IMG/VR virus record: IMGVR_UViG_3300031999_000157
Span: 1 to 28,853 of that record
Reading direction: 5' to 3' (one strand)
DNA: 28,853 bases
From: a virus
How positions within the stretch are numbered: position 1 is the stretch's first letter; every line of letters starts with the position of its first letter. Below are positions 1 to 7,894 of the stretch, piece by piece. Position numbers and translations under genes: made by a program. Below the pieces are notes generated by a model. It did not search any database. It worked only from the letters and a program-made list of their open reading frames with translations, and was not told the origin of the DNA.

Positions 1-2358
1 AGCAATGATTTTTCTAACTTTCATTAACTTACTAAACTGAACTGTCAATGATGAAGATTCGTCGGTTTTGTTCTCATACCAATCATAATATTCTCCCATC
101 ATTTCTTCATAATCTCTTGATGACAATCTTAAATAAACTGGGGAAATAATTTTGTCAGGTAAATCTAAAACTTCAGTTTTTAATCTTCTTAATGTTTGTT
201 TTGAAGTTCTATCCCTTAACTCCTCAAGGTTTGATGCCCCCTGAACATTCCACACTTTTCTTTTACCTGCCATAAATTGATAACCTTGACAATATCTTAT
301 CGCGAATGCCATCCAGTTTTGTGCGACCGGACTTTCAATAATGTTTAAAAGATTATAATAATTCATAGGACGAGATGTCATTGGTGTTCCCGTTAATAAC
401 CATACTCTTTTAATATCTTTAACAAATGAGTTAATAATTTTTGTTCGTTGGGCTTGAGCATTAGATATCATATGTGCCTCATCTAATATAACCAAATCAA
501 AATTACTTTGTAATAATAATGATGAATCTCGTTTCTTTGGGTCAGCATCGTGAAAGTTTTTTAGAATATCATAATTAACGATTACAAAATCATCTTCAGT
601 TGAAAACTTTTTACCTTCAGAAATATACACGCTACGGTCGGTATAATTCTCAATTTCTCGTTGCCAATTAATTTTTAAAGATGCTGGACAAATAATTAAG
701 ATTTTCTTTACACCTGTCTCTAACGCCGCAATAATTGTTGATGTTGTATTATGTGTTACAATACCGTACTCAACAACATATAATTTATCGGGAGAATCTA
801 CCGATATACAGACACATTCATCTTCACCAAATTTTTCAATGTTTTTAATGTATCTACCGGTTGGGTATTTCTTTGGTTCAATATATCTTTCCGACTTTCT
901 TTTTAATCGGAACGGATTCATACCTGAAGGTAATTTAATATTTAACCTATATGAGATATTACATTCAACCTTAACTCCATTTTTTTTATAATAACTTTTT
1001 CTTGATTTTTTTCTACAAATACCACCTAAAGTATGTACAATTTCGGCAACATCATCACACAGTTTTTCAGAAATAGTTGAAAATTCAGTTCCACAAAAAT
1101 TCCCATTTTTTCTTAACATACAATGACCATCCGTATCCATTAACCCTTGTAAAATTGATAATCTATTTTTGATTGATGAATATTTGTATATTTCAGGAAT
1201 AAATTTATTATGTGAACGGGAATCTTGTAATTTTAATTTGGTGATAGATTCTTTTAAGTTAATGTAACCTATCCTAACATTTTTATACGGAGTGTTTTCA
1301 ATTAAATTGAATTCCCCCAATAATTCGTCGTAATCGTCATTATGAACCCCAAATTTCACACTTGTTTTAGTAAAATGACCATCACCTAAAGATAATCCTA
1401 AAAGATATGGATCAATAGGTAACGAATCATTATTATTAAATTGGATGGGTTTAACAATCGGAATTTGCCATTTATTATTACCATTTGATGATTTATAATA
1501 AGTTTCTATTTCATAATCTTTAGTTGAATTGACTCCCACACCTTTTATTGTAATTTTACCTCCCTCAAACATTTGTTTTGTGGATAAAACTAATGATTTT
1601 TTTATTCTGTTATTTTTTCTATTTTTACCATAATTTGGTGAAGAAACTGACCACAAATGTTCGTTACAACATAATGTATAAAAACCATCATTAAAAGTTA
1701 TTTTATATAACTCTTTTTTTCCTTGAGGAAAAATACCTGTAACAGTACAGGGTTTACCATTACTACCAATAACACTATCTCCGATAAATAATTCGCCCAT
1801 TTTTTTAACACCATTTGGGGTATAAATTTTTGAAGAAGTGATCATGGCTTTCCCGAGTCCCATATCGTCCGCAAGAATAAATCTTTTGGAACCAACTAAT
1901 TTCTCAATTGCTTCTTTTTGGTGTGTAAGTGGTGGGCGGTGATCGTATTTACTGTAATCAATATCAACCTTCTCAATAGTGTGTGTTTTTATTAATGCTG
2001 ATTTGGGAACCCAAAGTTCAGTTAATTCATCCTTCTCAAAGAATTTACCCCAAATATGATATGACTTTTCTTTTTCAACCAAAAGTTTTTCCACATAAAT
2101 TTTTTCAGGAACTTCTAATAGATATTTTTCTTCAGCAAATTTTTTCGCAAAGTATGTGTCTAAATCAACCCATTTACGAGCAACCTTTGGTTTGACATCG
2201 TGATAAGTGTTTATGTAATCAGATTGGGTTCTAGTGGGATAAAATTTCTTACTCTTCTCTTTTTTAGTTTTTAATAATATGATATAGTTATTCGCACCTG
2301 AATAAACATCAAGTATTTCTAATGCCTTTTGTTCTATGGTTTTTGATACAATTTCCAA
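1..2358 (-). CDS. SNF2-family (SMARCAL1-like) DNA helicase, partial, with an in-frame intein
   Basis: The protein reads from about 2358 to the left window edge, where it is cut off; 786 residues are visible (419 helicase, 367 intein). Helicase motifs are clear: motif I ADDMGLGK ending at K170, motif Ia (CPASLKINWQREI), Walker B LVILDEAH with DEAH at 626-629, and motif III LLTGTP near 654-659. The stretch around SNLEELRDR followed by LRRLKTEVL resembles SMARCAL1-type annealing helicases. Motifs of the second RecA lobe lie outside the window. A phage protein like this could remodel forks or recombination intermediates, a role filled by UvsW in T4 (inference). There is no ATG in frame upstream of motif I; TTG at 2358 is my best start, but the frame stays open to 2473, so the start is uncertain. 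It is divergent from the neck gene at 2420. Confidence 0.92.
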   Translation of the reverse strand, partial: MEIVSKTIEQKALEILDVYSGANNYIILLKTKKEKSKKFYPTRTQSDYINTYHDVKPKVARKWVDLDTYFAKKFAEEKYLLEVPEKIYVEKLLVEKEKSYHIWGKFFEKDELTELWVPKSALIKTHTIEKVDIDYSKYDHRPPLTHQKEAIEKLVGSKRFILADDMGLGKAMITSSKIYTPNGVKKMGELFIGDSVIGSNGKPCTVTGIFPQGKKELYKITFNDGFYTLCCNEHLWSVSSPNYGKNRKNNRIKKSLVLSTKQMFEGGKITIKGVGVNSTKDYEIETYYKSSNGNNKWQIPIVKPIQFNNNDSLPIDPYLLGLSLGDGHFTKTSVKFGVHNDDYDELLGEFNLIENTPYKNVRIGYINLKESITKLKLQDSRSHNKFIPEIYKYSSIKNRLSILQGLMDTDGHCMLRKNGNFCGTEFSTISEKLCDDVAEIVHTLGGICRKKSRKSYYKKNGVKVECNISYRLNIKLPSGMNPFRLKRKSERYIEPKKYPTGRYIKNIEKFGEDECVCISVDSPDKLYVVEYGIVTHNTTSTIIAALETGVKKILIICPASLKINWQREIENYTDRSVYISEGKKFSTEDDFVIVNYDILKNFHDADPKKRDSSLLLQSNFDLVILDEAHMISNAQAQRTKIINSFVKDIKRVWLLTGTPMTSRPMNYYNLLNIIESPVAQNWMAFAIRYCQGYQFMAGKRKVWNVQGASNLEELRDRTSKQTLRRLKTEVLDLPDKIISPVYLRLSSRDYEEMMGEYYDWYENKTDESSSLTVQFSKLMKVRKIIA
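748..1848 (-). mobile_element. Intein (class 3 type, LAGLIDADG endonuclease) in the helicase Walker A motif
   Basis: This in-frame 367-residue insertion lies between K170 and the Thr expected next in the P-loop; removing it restores GLGK-TTST. Residue 1 is Ala, not Cys or Ser. Block A is AMITSSKIYTPNG. Block B holds NEHLW (H64, W66), block F is CVCISVD (C347 at the F:4 position), and the end is GIVTHN followed by extein Thr. W66, C347 and T365 form the W-C-T set that defines class 3 inteins, which use an internal block F cysteine as first nucleophile. Two dodecapeptides, PYLLGLSLGDG (D156) and LQGLMDTDG (D240), mark an apparently intact LAGLIDADG homing endonuclease. All splicing residues I can check are present, so it is probably active in splicing. 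Confidence 0.93.
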
Positions 2359-2394
2359 ACTAATTAGTTTTTTATAATAATAATCAATATATAG

Positions 2395-2410
2395 ATATTT
2401 ATCAATAAAA
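2395..2410 (+). promoter_or_regulatory. Candidate phage promoter (RTATTTATNNAT element)
   Basis: ATATTTATCAATAAAA begins 25 nt before the start of the neck gene at 2420, in the divergent gap. It matches the element found before ten other genes in this window. Promoter function is inferred from recurrence and position. Confidence 0.5.
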
Positions 2411-2419
2411 CAGTTTTTT

Positions 2420-2932
2420 ATGTCAAATAAAGTGCCAATTACGAGATTGGGTAAATTTTTTGGAGAGAATGATTACTCCCTGGATATTTCACTAGGTGAG
2501 GAATGGTTAGTTGGTGATATGAACTTTACTTGCGTTCTTTATCGTGTTGATAGATATAAAACAAAAACTGACGATGTGTATGGTGAAACTGTTGAGGATG
2601 GAGTTAAATTTTTACCCCCCGTTGAGTTTAATGCATATATTCAAGTATCGGCACCTGAAAACAAAATGATGGGTTCTACAAGAATTGATCAGATGGAACC
2701 TGGTAATATTAGAGTTTCTGTATATCAAAAAACTTTAGAAGATTTAGAAATTGACATAAATTTTGGTGATTATATTGGTTATTACGAAAGTGAAACTGTT
2801 GTTAGATATTATACAGTTAATAATGATGGTCGTGTTGTTTCTGATAATAAACATACATATGCCGGATATAAACCATTTTATCGCACTATTAGTGCATCAC
2901 CTGTCGGACCAAACGAATTTAGAGGATTATAA
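2420..2932 (+). CDS. Neck protein, T4 gp14-like (tentative)
   Basis: A 170-residue protein with no signal peptide or membrane segment. The order of features resembles the T4 neck protein gp14: a hydrophobic strand and acidic turn (FTCVLYRVDRY), a YGE motif (DVYGET), a proline-rich strand (KFLPPVEF), a GDYIGYYES strand pair and a YKPFYRTI strand comparable with GDLIYF and DPFYQL in gp14. It is shorter than gp14 (256 aa). The position also fits: T4 orders gp13, gp14 and gp15 before the sheath, and here a gp15-like gene follows after 2 nt and the sheath follows that. The call rests on recalled similarity plus gene order; without them it would be an unassigned virion protein. ATG at 2420 is preceded by an A/T-rich leader without a Shine-Dalgarno sequence. 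Confidence 0.5.
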   Translation: MSNKVPITRLGKFFGENDYSLDISLGEEWLVGDMNFTCVLYRVDRYKTKTDDVYGETVEDGVKFLPPVEFNAYIQVSAPENKMMGSTRIDQMEPGNIRVSVYQKTLEDLEIDINFGDYIGYYESETVVRYYTVNNDGRVVSDNKHTYAGYKPFYRTISASPVGPNEFRGL

Positions 2933-2934
2933 TT

Positions 2935-3972
2935 ATGGGATTACCAAAAAAAATAAAAAAAACATTACCACTAACTCAATCTAAAACCTTATACCCAAGA
3001 AGGGAGGAACTTAAGGAAATGATTGAGAGAGATGGGACTTATTTACCGAAATCGTTATTGCATGCCGATCTGGATAGAGGTTTTTTAGATTTTGTTAAAG
3101 ACGAATTAAAATGTGTCGTTGAAGGTAAAATAGTTCCTATGGTGGACATTTTAATTTCCACTCAAAATTGGAGTCAGTTTGTTGAAACTTGGAATTTCCA
3201 AAACATAGATAAAAACGCCGAACCCCCATTCATTACGGTTATTAGAACTCCTGAAGTAAAATACGGATCAAACCCTGCATTAAGATATAACATTCCAAAT
3301 AGAAGACAATATTATTACGCTCAAGTCCCTACTTGGGATGGACAAAGACACGGTATGGACATTTATAAAATTCCACAACCAGTACCTGTTGACATAAAAT
3401 ATACCGTTGCAATTATTTGTAATAGAATGAGGGAACTAAATAAGTTCAATCAAATTGTTCTTGAAAAGTTTTCATCAAGACAAGCGTATCAAAATATTAA
3501 AGGACATTACATTCCAATAGTTAATGATGAAATTACCGATGAATCAGTTTTAGATCTTGAGAAAAGAAAAGTTTATATACAAAAGTATTCATTCACTATG
3601 TTAGGATTCCTTATTGACGAAGAAGAGTTTGAGGTTCAACCAGCGGTTACAAGAATATTTCAAATGTATGAGGTTGATACTCAAACAAAAAAACGAAAAC
3701 CGAAAAAAGAAGAACCAATTCCACCTTCAACATATGTTACAACATATCCCGATGGAGTTCTTGATTCGACTCAAACATTTGAATACACAGTAAACTTACA
3801 TTTAACTAACACTTATAATGTTGATAGTTTTAGTGTATATGTGAATGGAGATTATTATGGAGACGGTTTGGATGAAATTCAAATTAATACTAACGATATA
3901 TTAACCACATCAGTTATTAAAACAAATCCGTCAGAGGAAGGTAGATTAGAGTTTAGTCAAACCTATTTATAA
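2935..3972 (+). CDS. Tail completion / sheath stabilizer protein, T4 gp15-like
   Basis: A 345-residue protein starting 2 nt after the neck gene, so probably translationally coupled. Residues of roughly 110-250 follow the gp15 pattern: a proline-led strand (PVDIKYTVAIICNRM), a helix with an NKFNQIVLEKF core, a conserved short strand and turn (HYIPIVND), then a lysine/arginine-rich strand (RKVYIQKYSFTMLGFLID). In T4, gp15 caps the tail tube and sheath and joins the tail to the neck. The protein is longer than T4 gp15 (272 aa); after residue about 250 there is a basic linker and a Thr/Asn-rich beta-like C-terminal region that may be an extra domain. The stop codon abuts the stop codon of the opposite-strand gene with no base between. 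Confidence 0.6.
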   Translation: MGLPKKIKKTLPLTQSKTLYPRREELKEMIERDGTYLPKSLLHADLDRGFLDFVKDELKCVVEGKIVPMVDILISTQNWSQFVETWNFQNIDKNAEPPFITVIRTPEVKYGSNPALRYNIPNRRQYYYAQVPTWDGQRHGMDIYKIPQPVPVDIKYTVAIICNRMRELNKFNQIVLEKFSSRQAYQNIKGHYIPIVNDEITDESVLDLEKRKVYIQKYSFTMLGFLIDEEEFEVQPAVTRIFQMYEVDTQTKKRKPKKEEPIPPSTYVTTYPDGVLDSTQTFEYTVNLHLTNTYNVDSFSVYVNGDYYGDGLDEIQINTNDILTTSVIKTNPSEEGRLEFSQTYL

Positions 3973-4134
3973 CTATTCCCCGTAGATATCTTTTTTTTCT
4001 TTACACTTCTCAATGATTAGGTTTTCTAAAAACCTATACATTTTAATCCCACGCTTATCACAATACTTCTTTAGTATATCGTGTGACTCAACAGAAATCT
4101 TCAGATTCTTTATTTTTTTAGGTTCTTCTTTCAT
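3973..4134 (-). CDS. Small ribbon-helix-helix-like protein
   Basis: A 53-residue protein if read from ATG at 4134; a TTG at 4167 would add 11 residues. It is lysine-rich, with the pattern LKISVESHDILKKY, a short turn (CDKRGIKM), then a helix (YRFLENLIIEKCK): one beta strand and two helices, as in ribbon-helix-helix DNA-binding proteins. It is the only minus-strand gene in the virion cluster and lies between the tail completion and sheath genes. A minus-strand copy of the RTATTTAT element begins at 4178, 44 nt from the ATG, a spacing shared with sheath and tube; from the TTG the spacing would be 11, close to the leaderless class, so the start remains open. Role unknown; a small transcription regulator is an inference. 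Confidence 0.55.
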   Translation of the reverse strand: MKEEPKKIKNLKISVESHDILKKYCDKRGIKMYRFLENLIIEKCKEKKDIYGE

Positions 4135-4162
4135 AGGTAGAATAAAGGTAGAATAAAATCTC

Positions 4163-4178
4163 ACCAAAATATAAATAC
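4163..4178 (-). promoter_or_regulatory. Candidate phage promoter, minus strand
   Basis: Read on the minus strand this is GTATTTATATTTTGGT, matching the RTATTTAT core of the plus-strand elements. It is 44 nt from the ATG at 4134 of the small minus-strand gene. This copy shows that the element follows gene orientation. Confidence 0.4.
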
Positions 4179-4212
4179 TTTATTAGAAGTAAAGTTTTTG
4201 CTAAAATCACCA

Positions 4213-4228
4213 ATATTTATATATAAAA
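4213..4228 (+). promoter_or_regulatory. Candidate phage promoter for the tail sheath gene
   Basis: ATATTTATATATAAAA begins 43 nt before the sheath ATG and is identical over 16 bases, and in spacing, to the element before the tail tube gene. An A-rich leader follows. Confidence 0.6.
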
Positions 4229-4255
4229 ATAAATCTATAAACAAAAAAAAACAAA

Positions 4256-7200
4256 ATGGCAACTAACAGTAAAGTATTTGTATCACCAGGTGTATATACT
4301 TCAGAAGTTGATTTGAGTTTCGTTGCTCAAAGTGTGGGTGTAACCACGCTGGGTATTGCGGGTGAGACATTAAAAGGTCCCGCATTTGAGCCGATATTCA
4401 TTAGAAACTTTGATGAATTCACAACATATTTCGGTGGTACTTCTCCTGAAAAATTCGTAAATACTCAAATCCCTAAATATGAGGCGGCATACATTGCGAA
4501 GGCGTATTTACAACAATCAAATCAATTATTTGTAACAAGAGTCCTTGGATTGTCGGGTTACGATGCGGGCCCATCTTGGTCAGTAGTAACCGTTGCAAAT
4601 GTTGACCCGACTACTATTGGGTTTGATTGTGCAAGTGGGGTAACGGTTGATTGTGTTTTTGAATGTACTTCAGCACATACAATTGATTTCACCGTTCCTT
4701 TTAGTGGGTGTGATAATTCGGATAGTTCAATTAATTTCTTAAGTAATTTCCCTCCGGTTATACAAACTATCTTAACGGAACAATACAGACAATTTGATGG
4801 GGGAACCTCATCAATAGATAGTGATATCACTAATACTATTTTTAGTATCTTAACTTCAGATAATCCATCAACAGGATTAACAATTGATTATTTTGGTTCA
4901 ATTGATCCGGATGATTATTCAGGATTTACAAACCCAACATTCTCGGCGGGGACACAAAACAATAGATTTGATGTACCTTCAGTTGATTTAGGTCAAACTG
5001 ATTTAACATCACCTTTAAATGATTCTTGGTATTACGCATTATTTGATAATACAGGAAACGGAAATTACACAGGATATTCGTTTTATTCTTATGTTACGGG
5101 GGTAACTCAAACAACAACATCGTCTAACTGTGCATCTTTCTATGATTATTCAATTAGTGGTACATCGGCAAGTATTAACTATAACACAAATGTGATAAGT
5201 GTTTGTTTACCATCAGGGTTTACAGGGGATTTATCGGCATTAACACCTACATTTAGTGCGTGTACTACTGGTGTAACTGTAGGTGGCATCACTCAAGTTA
5301 GTGACGCGACGACTGTTAATTTCTCGGCGGGTACTCTTGAATATGTTTTAACATCGGGTGATGGTTCGGTGACTGCTAATTGGACGGTTAATGTTTATGA
5401 ATTTAATCCTTGTGCGGTTTGTCCGGGTGACACAGGTGGTAATCAAAATGTTGGTGAAATCACAACTTGTTATTCAGGCGATGTAGTTGGTAGAGTTTAT
5501 TTATACACAGGTAACTCATTTACAGATTATGACGATTTGGTTGTAACAACATTAAGATCTAGAGGTATCTCTTATTATGTTGATGGAAATAACCCAACTT
5601 GGGAAGTAACAGGAATTACTGATGTAACTCTTGATATGACAGGACCTTATTCTGGCGTATCAAGTAATCCATATTTACCATTTGTTGTTAATGTAACTAA
5701 CTATCAAGGAGAATCGTTCTCATTTGAGACATCTATGAGTATATCAGATGCAAAATATGTGTCTAAAGTATTTGGTTCAAGTAACTTCGGTAAACCAAGA
5801 ACAACAGTTCCATTAATGGTGGAAGAAAGATTCCAATCATTATTAAATTATGGATACAGACAAGGATATATTAGAGGATTAAATTCTCAATTAGTTTCAC
5901 TTGATTCTGCTCAAAGTCAAAGTTCAACATCTATTGGTTGGTACTTGGATAGATATCAATCACCAAGTTCTCCTTGGGTTGTGTCTGAAGTAAGAGGTAG
6001 TAAAGTATACAACTTATTTAAGTTCTACACAATTGCTGACGGTAACGATGCAAACACAAGTGTTAAACTTTCAATTACAGATATTTCATTTGCTAACCAA
6101 ACATTTACAGTATTAGTTAGAGATTACTACGATACAGATTCTACACCAACAGTTATTGAGAAATTCACTAATTGTTCAATGGATCCAAGTCAAAATAATT
6201 TTATTGCTAAAAAAATCGGAACTTTAGATGGTGAATACGAATTGAATTCTAAATACATTATGATTGAGTTAAATGAAGACGCTCCTATTGATTCCCTACC
6301 TTGTGGTTTTGAAGGATTCAATTTCAGAGAATATTCAGGAGCTAGATCACCATTCCCAATCTTTAAAACTAAATACGATTTCCCTGGAGAAGTTATTTAC
6401 AACCCACCATTTGGTTTACCAACAGGAGGAGATAATGCAACAACAACAGGTGGTGATAACATTAGAAGAACATATTTAGGTATGTCTAACTTCTGGAGTT
6501 ACGATCCAGATTTCTTTGAGTATGTTGGAAAAAGAAACCCAATCTCAACTTGTGATATTGAAGGTGGAGAATGGTCTTACAGAACGAGAGGATTCCATAT
6601 GGATAAAAACGCTAGTGGAATTACTATCGGAAGTGCGTTCTCAACAAGTGGAACACCAAGATTCTATGTTGGTGATGCACCATTTGCTTCAGAACCAACA
6701 AATGAAACAAGTCCATACTACAGATTGTTCTCAAGAAAATTCACTTTGTTTGTTCAAGGAGGATTTGACGGATGGGATATCTATAGAGAACATAGAACAA
6801 ACAGTGATAGATATGTATTAGGTAGAACAGGATTCTTAAATGGTTCTTGTCCTACGGACAGATACCCAACCGCATCAGGATGGGGAGCGTTCAAACAAAT
6901 TTCTATCGGTGACGGAACAAGAAATTGGGCAAACACTGACTACTACGCATACTTATTGGGTATTAGAACATTTGCGAATCCTGAAGCGGTTAACATCAAT
7001 GTGTTTGTAACTCCTGGTATTGATTATGTAAATAACTCTGATTTGGTTGGTGATACAATTGAAATGATTGAGTTTGAAAGAGCTGATTCATTATATATCA
7101 CAACAACACCTGATTACAACTTATTCTTACCAACAACAACCGGACAAGATGGATTAATCTATCCTACTGAAGCGGTTGATAATTTGGACACTGCAGGTAT

Positions 7201-7825
7201 TGACTCTAACTACACCGCAACTTACTACCCTTGGGTATTAACTCGTGATACTGTTAATAACACTCAAATCTATATTCCTGCAACTGCAGAGGTAACAAGA
7301 AACTTGGCGTTGACAGATAATATCGCATTCCCTTGGTTCGCAGCGGCGGGTTACACACGTGGTATTGTAAATTCGGTTAAAGCTCGTAAGAAGTTGACTC
7401 AAGAAGACAGAGATACTTTATATATAGGTAGAATTAACCCAATCGCAACCTTCTCTGATGTCGGTACTGTAATTTGGGGTAACAAAACTTTACAAGTTAG
7501 AGAATCCGCACTTGATAGAATCAATGTTAGAAGATTGTTATTACAAGCTCGTAAATTGATTTCTGCAGTTTCTGTGAGATTGTTATTTGATCAAAACGAC
7601 GAACAAGTAAGACAAGATTTCTTAAATGCGGTTAATCCAATTTTAGATGCAATCAGAAGAGATAGAGGTTTATATGATTTCCGTGTGACAGTTTCAAGTG
7701 ATACTGCCGACTTAGACAGAAATCAATTGACAGGTAAGATTTATATTAAGCCAACAAAATCACTAGAATTTGTGGACATAACATTCTATATCACTCCAAC
7801 AGGGGCATCGTTTGATAATATCTAA
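4256..7825 (+). CDS. Tail sheath protein (gp18-like), greatly enlarged
   Basis: A 1189-residue contractile sheath subunit. The N-terminus has the sheath signature SPGVYTSEVDLSF, then ETLKGPAFEP and a strand ending in LFVTRVLGLSGYDAG (about residues 85-105). The C-terminus (from about 1040) has the conserved handshake region with AAGYTRGI, RKKLTQEDRDTLY, NVRRLLLQARKL and a terminal strand (LEFVDITFYITPTG). T4 gp18 has 659 residues; the excess lies mainly at about 110-430. There, residues about 298-382 look like a Bacteroidota Ig-like domain (DUF5018 type: SISGTSASINYNTN, LSALTPTFSACTTG, then TANWTVNVYE). Ten of the protein's 14 cysteines fall in this insertion. The first 1.5 kb also looks more G-rich in codon choice than the remainder. 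It probably polymerises around the tube gene product at 8857, with the insertion on the outer surface (inference). Confidence 0.97.
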   Translation: MATNSKVFVSPGVYTSEVDLSFVAQSVGVTTLGIAGETLKGPAFEPIFIRNFDEFTTYFGGTSPEKFVNTQIPKYEAAYIAKAYLQQSNQLFVTRVLGLSGYDAGPSWSVVTVANVDPTTIGFDCASGVTVDCVFECTSAHTIDFTVPFSGCDNSDSSINFLSNFPPVIQTILTEQYRQFDGGTSSIDSDITNTIFSILTSDNPSTGLTIDYFGSIDPDDYSGFTNPTFSAGTQNNRFDVPSVDLGQTDLTSPLNDSWYYALFDNTGNGNYTGYSFYSYVTGVTQTTTSSNCASFYDYSISGTSASINYNTNVISVCLPSGFTGDLSALTPTFSACTTGVTVGGITQVSDATTVNFSAGTLEYVLTSGDGSVTANWTVNVYEFNPCAVCPGDTGGNQNVGEITTCYSGDVVGRVYLYTGNSFTDYDDLVVTTLRSRGISYYVDGNNPTWEVTGITDVTLDMTGPYSGVSSNPYLPFVVNVTNYQGESFSFETSMSISDAKYVSKVFGSSNFGKPRTTVPLMVEERFQSLLNYGYRQGYIRGLNSQLVSLDSAQSQSSTSIGWYLDRYQSPSSPWVVSEVRGSKVYNLFKFYTIADGNDANTSVKLSITDISFANQTFTVLVRDYYDTDSTPTVIEKFTNCSMDPSQNNFIAKKIGTLDGEYELNSKYIMIELNEDAPIDSLPCGFEGFNFREYSGARSPFPIFKTKYDFPGEVIYNPPFGLPTGGDNATTTGGDNIRRTYLGMSNFWSYDPDFFEYVGKRNPISTCDIEGGEWSYRTRGFHMDKNASGITIGSAFSTSGTPRFYVGDAPFASEPTNETSPYYRLFSRKFTLFVQGGFDGWDIYREHRTNSDRYVLGRTGFLNGSCPTDRYPTASGWGAFKQISIGDGTRNWANTDYYAYLLGIRTFANPEAVNINVFVTPGIDYVNNSDLVGDTIEMIEFERADSLYITTTPDYNLFLPTTTGQDGLIYPTEAVDNLDTAGIDSNYTATYYPWVLTRDTVNNTQIYIPATAEVTRNLALTDNIAFPWFAAAGYTRGIVNSVKARKKLTQEDRDTLYIGRINPIATFSDVGTVIWGNKTLQVRESALDRINVRRLLLQARKLISAVSVRLLFDQNDEQVRQDFLNAVNPILDAIRRDRGLYDFRVTVSSDTADLDRNQLTGKIYIKPTKSLEFVDITFYITPTGASFDNI

Positions 7826-7842
7826 TAAAAGAAAAATCAAAG

Positions 7843-7870
7843 AAAAGGGAGATAAATTCTCCCTTTTTTT
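7843..7870 (+). terminator. Rho-independent terminator after the sheath gene
   Basis: A 10-bp stem (AAAAGGGAGA with TCTCCCTTTT) around a TAAAT loop, ending in a run of T. It lies 18 nt after the sheath stop codon and just before the promoter-like element of the HAD gene. Confidence 0.85.
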
Positions 7871-7879
7871 ATTTGTCTA

Positions 7880-7894
7880 ATATTTATTAATATG
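7880..7894 (+). promoter_or_regulatory. Candidate promoter giving a leaderless HAD transcript
   Basis: ATATTTATTAATATG: the element runs straight into the ATG at 7892, 12 nt from element start to start codon. The same spacing is seen at 9402 and 28166. If this is a -10-type element, the mRNA would begin at or near the ATG. Confidence 0.5.

Noticed and set aside
1983-2195. 70-codon plus-strand open frame
   Set aside because: It lies antisense within the helicase gene, whose motifs are clear; the frame has no recognisable protein features.
4558-4830. 90-codon minus-strand open frame inside the sheath gene
   Set aside because: Antisense shadow of the sheath insertion; no promoter-like element or protein-like pattern.
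6273-6821. Two plus-strand open frames (68 and 101 codons) within the sheath gene
   Set aside because: Overlap the conserved sheath frame; low-complexity translations with no domain signal.
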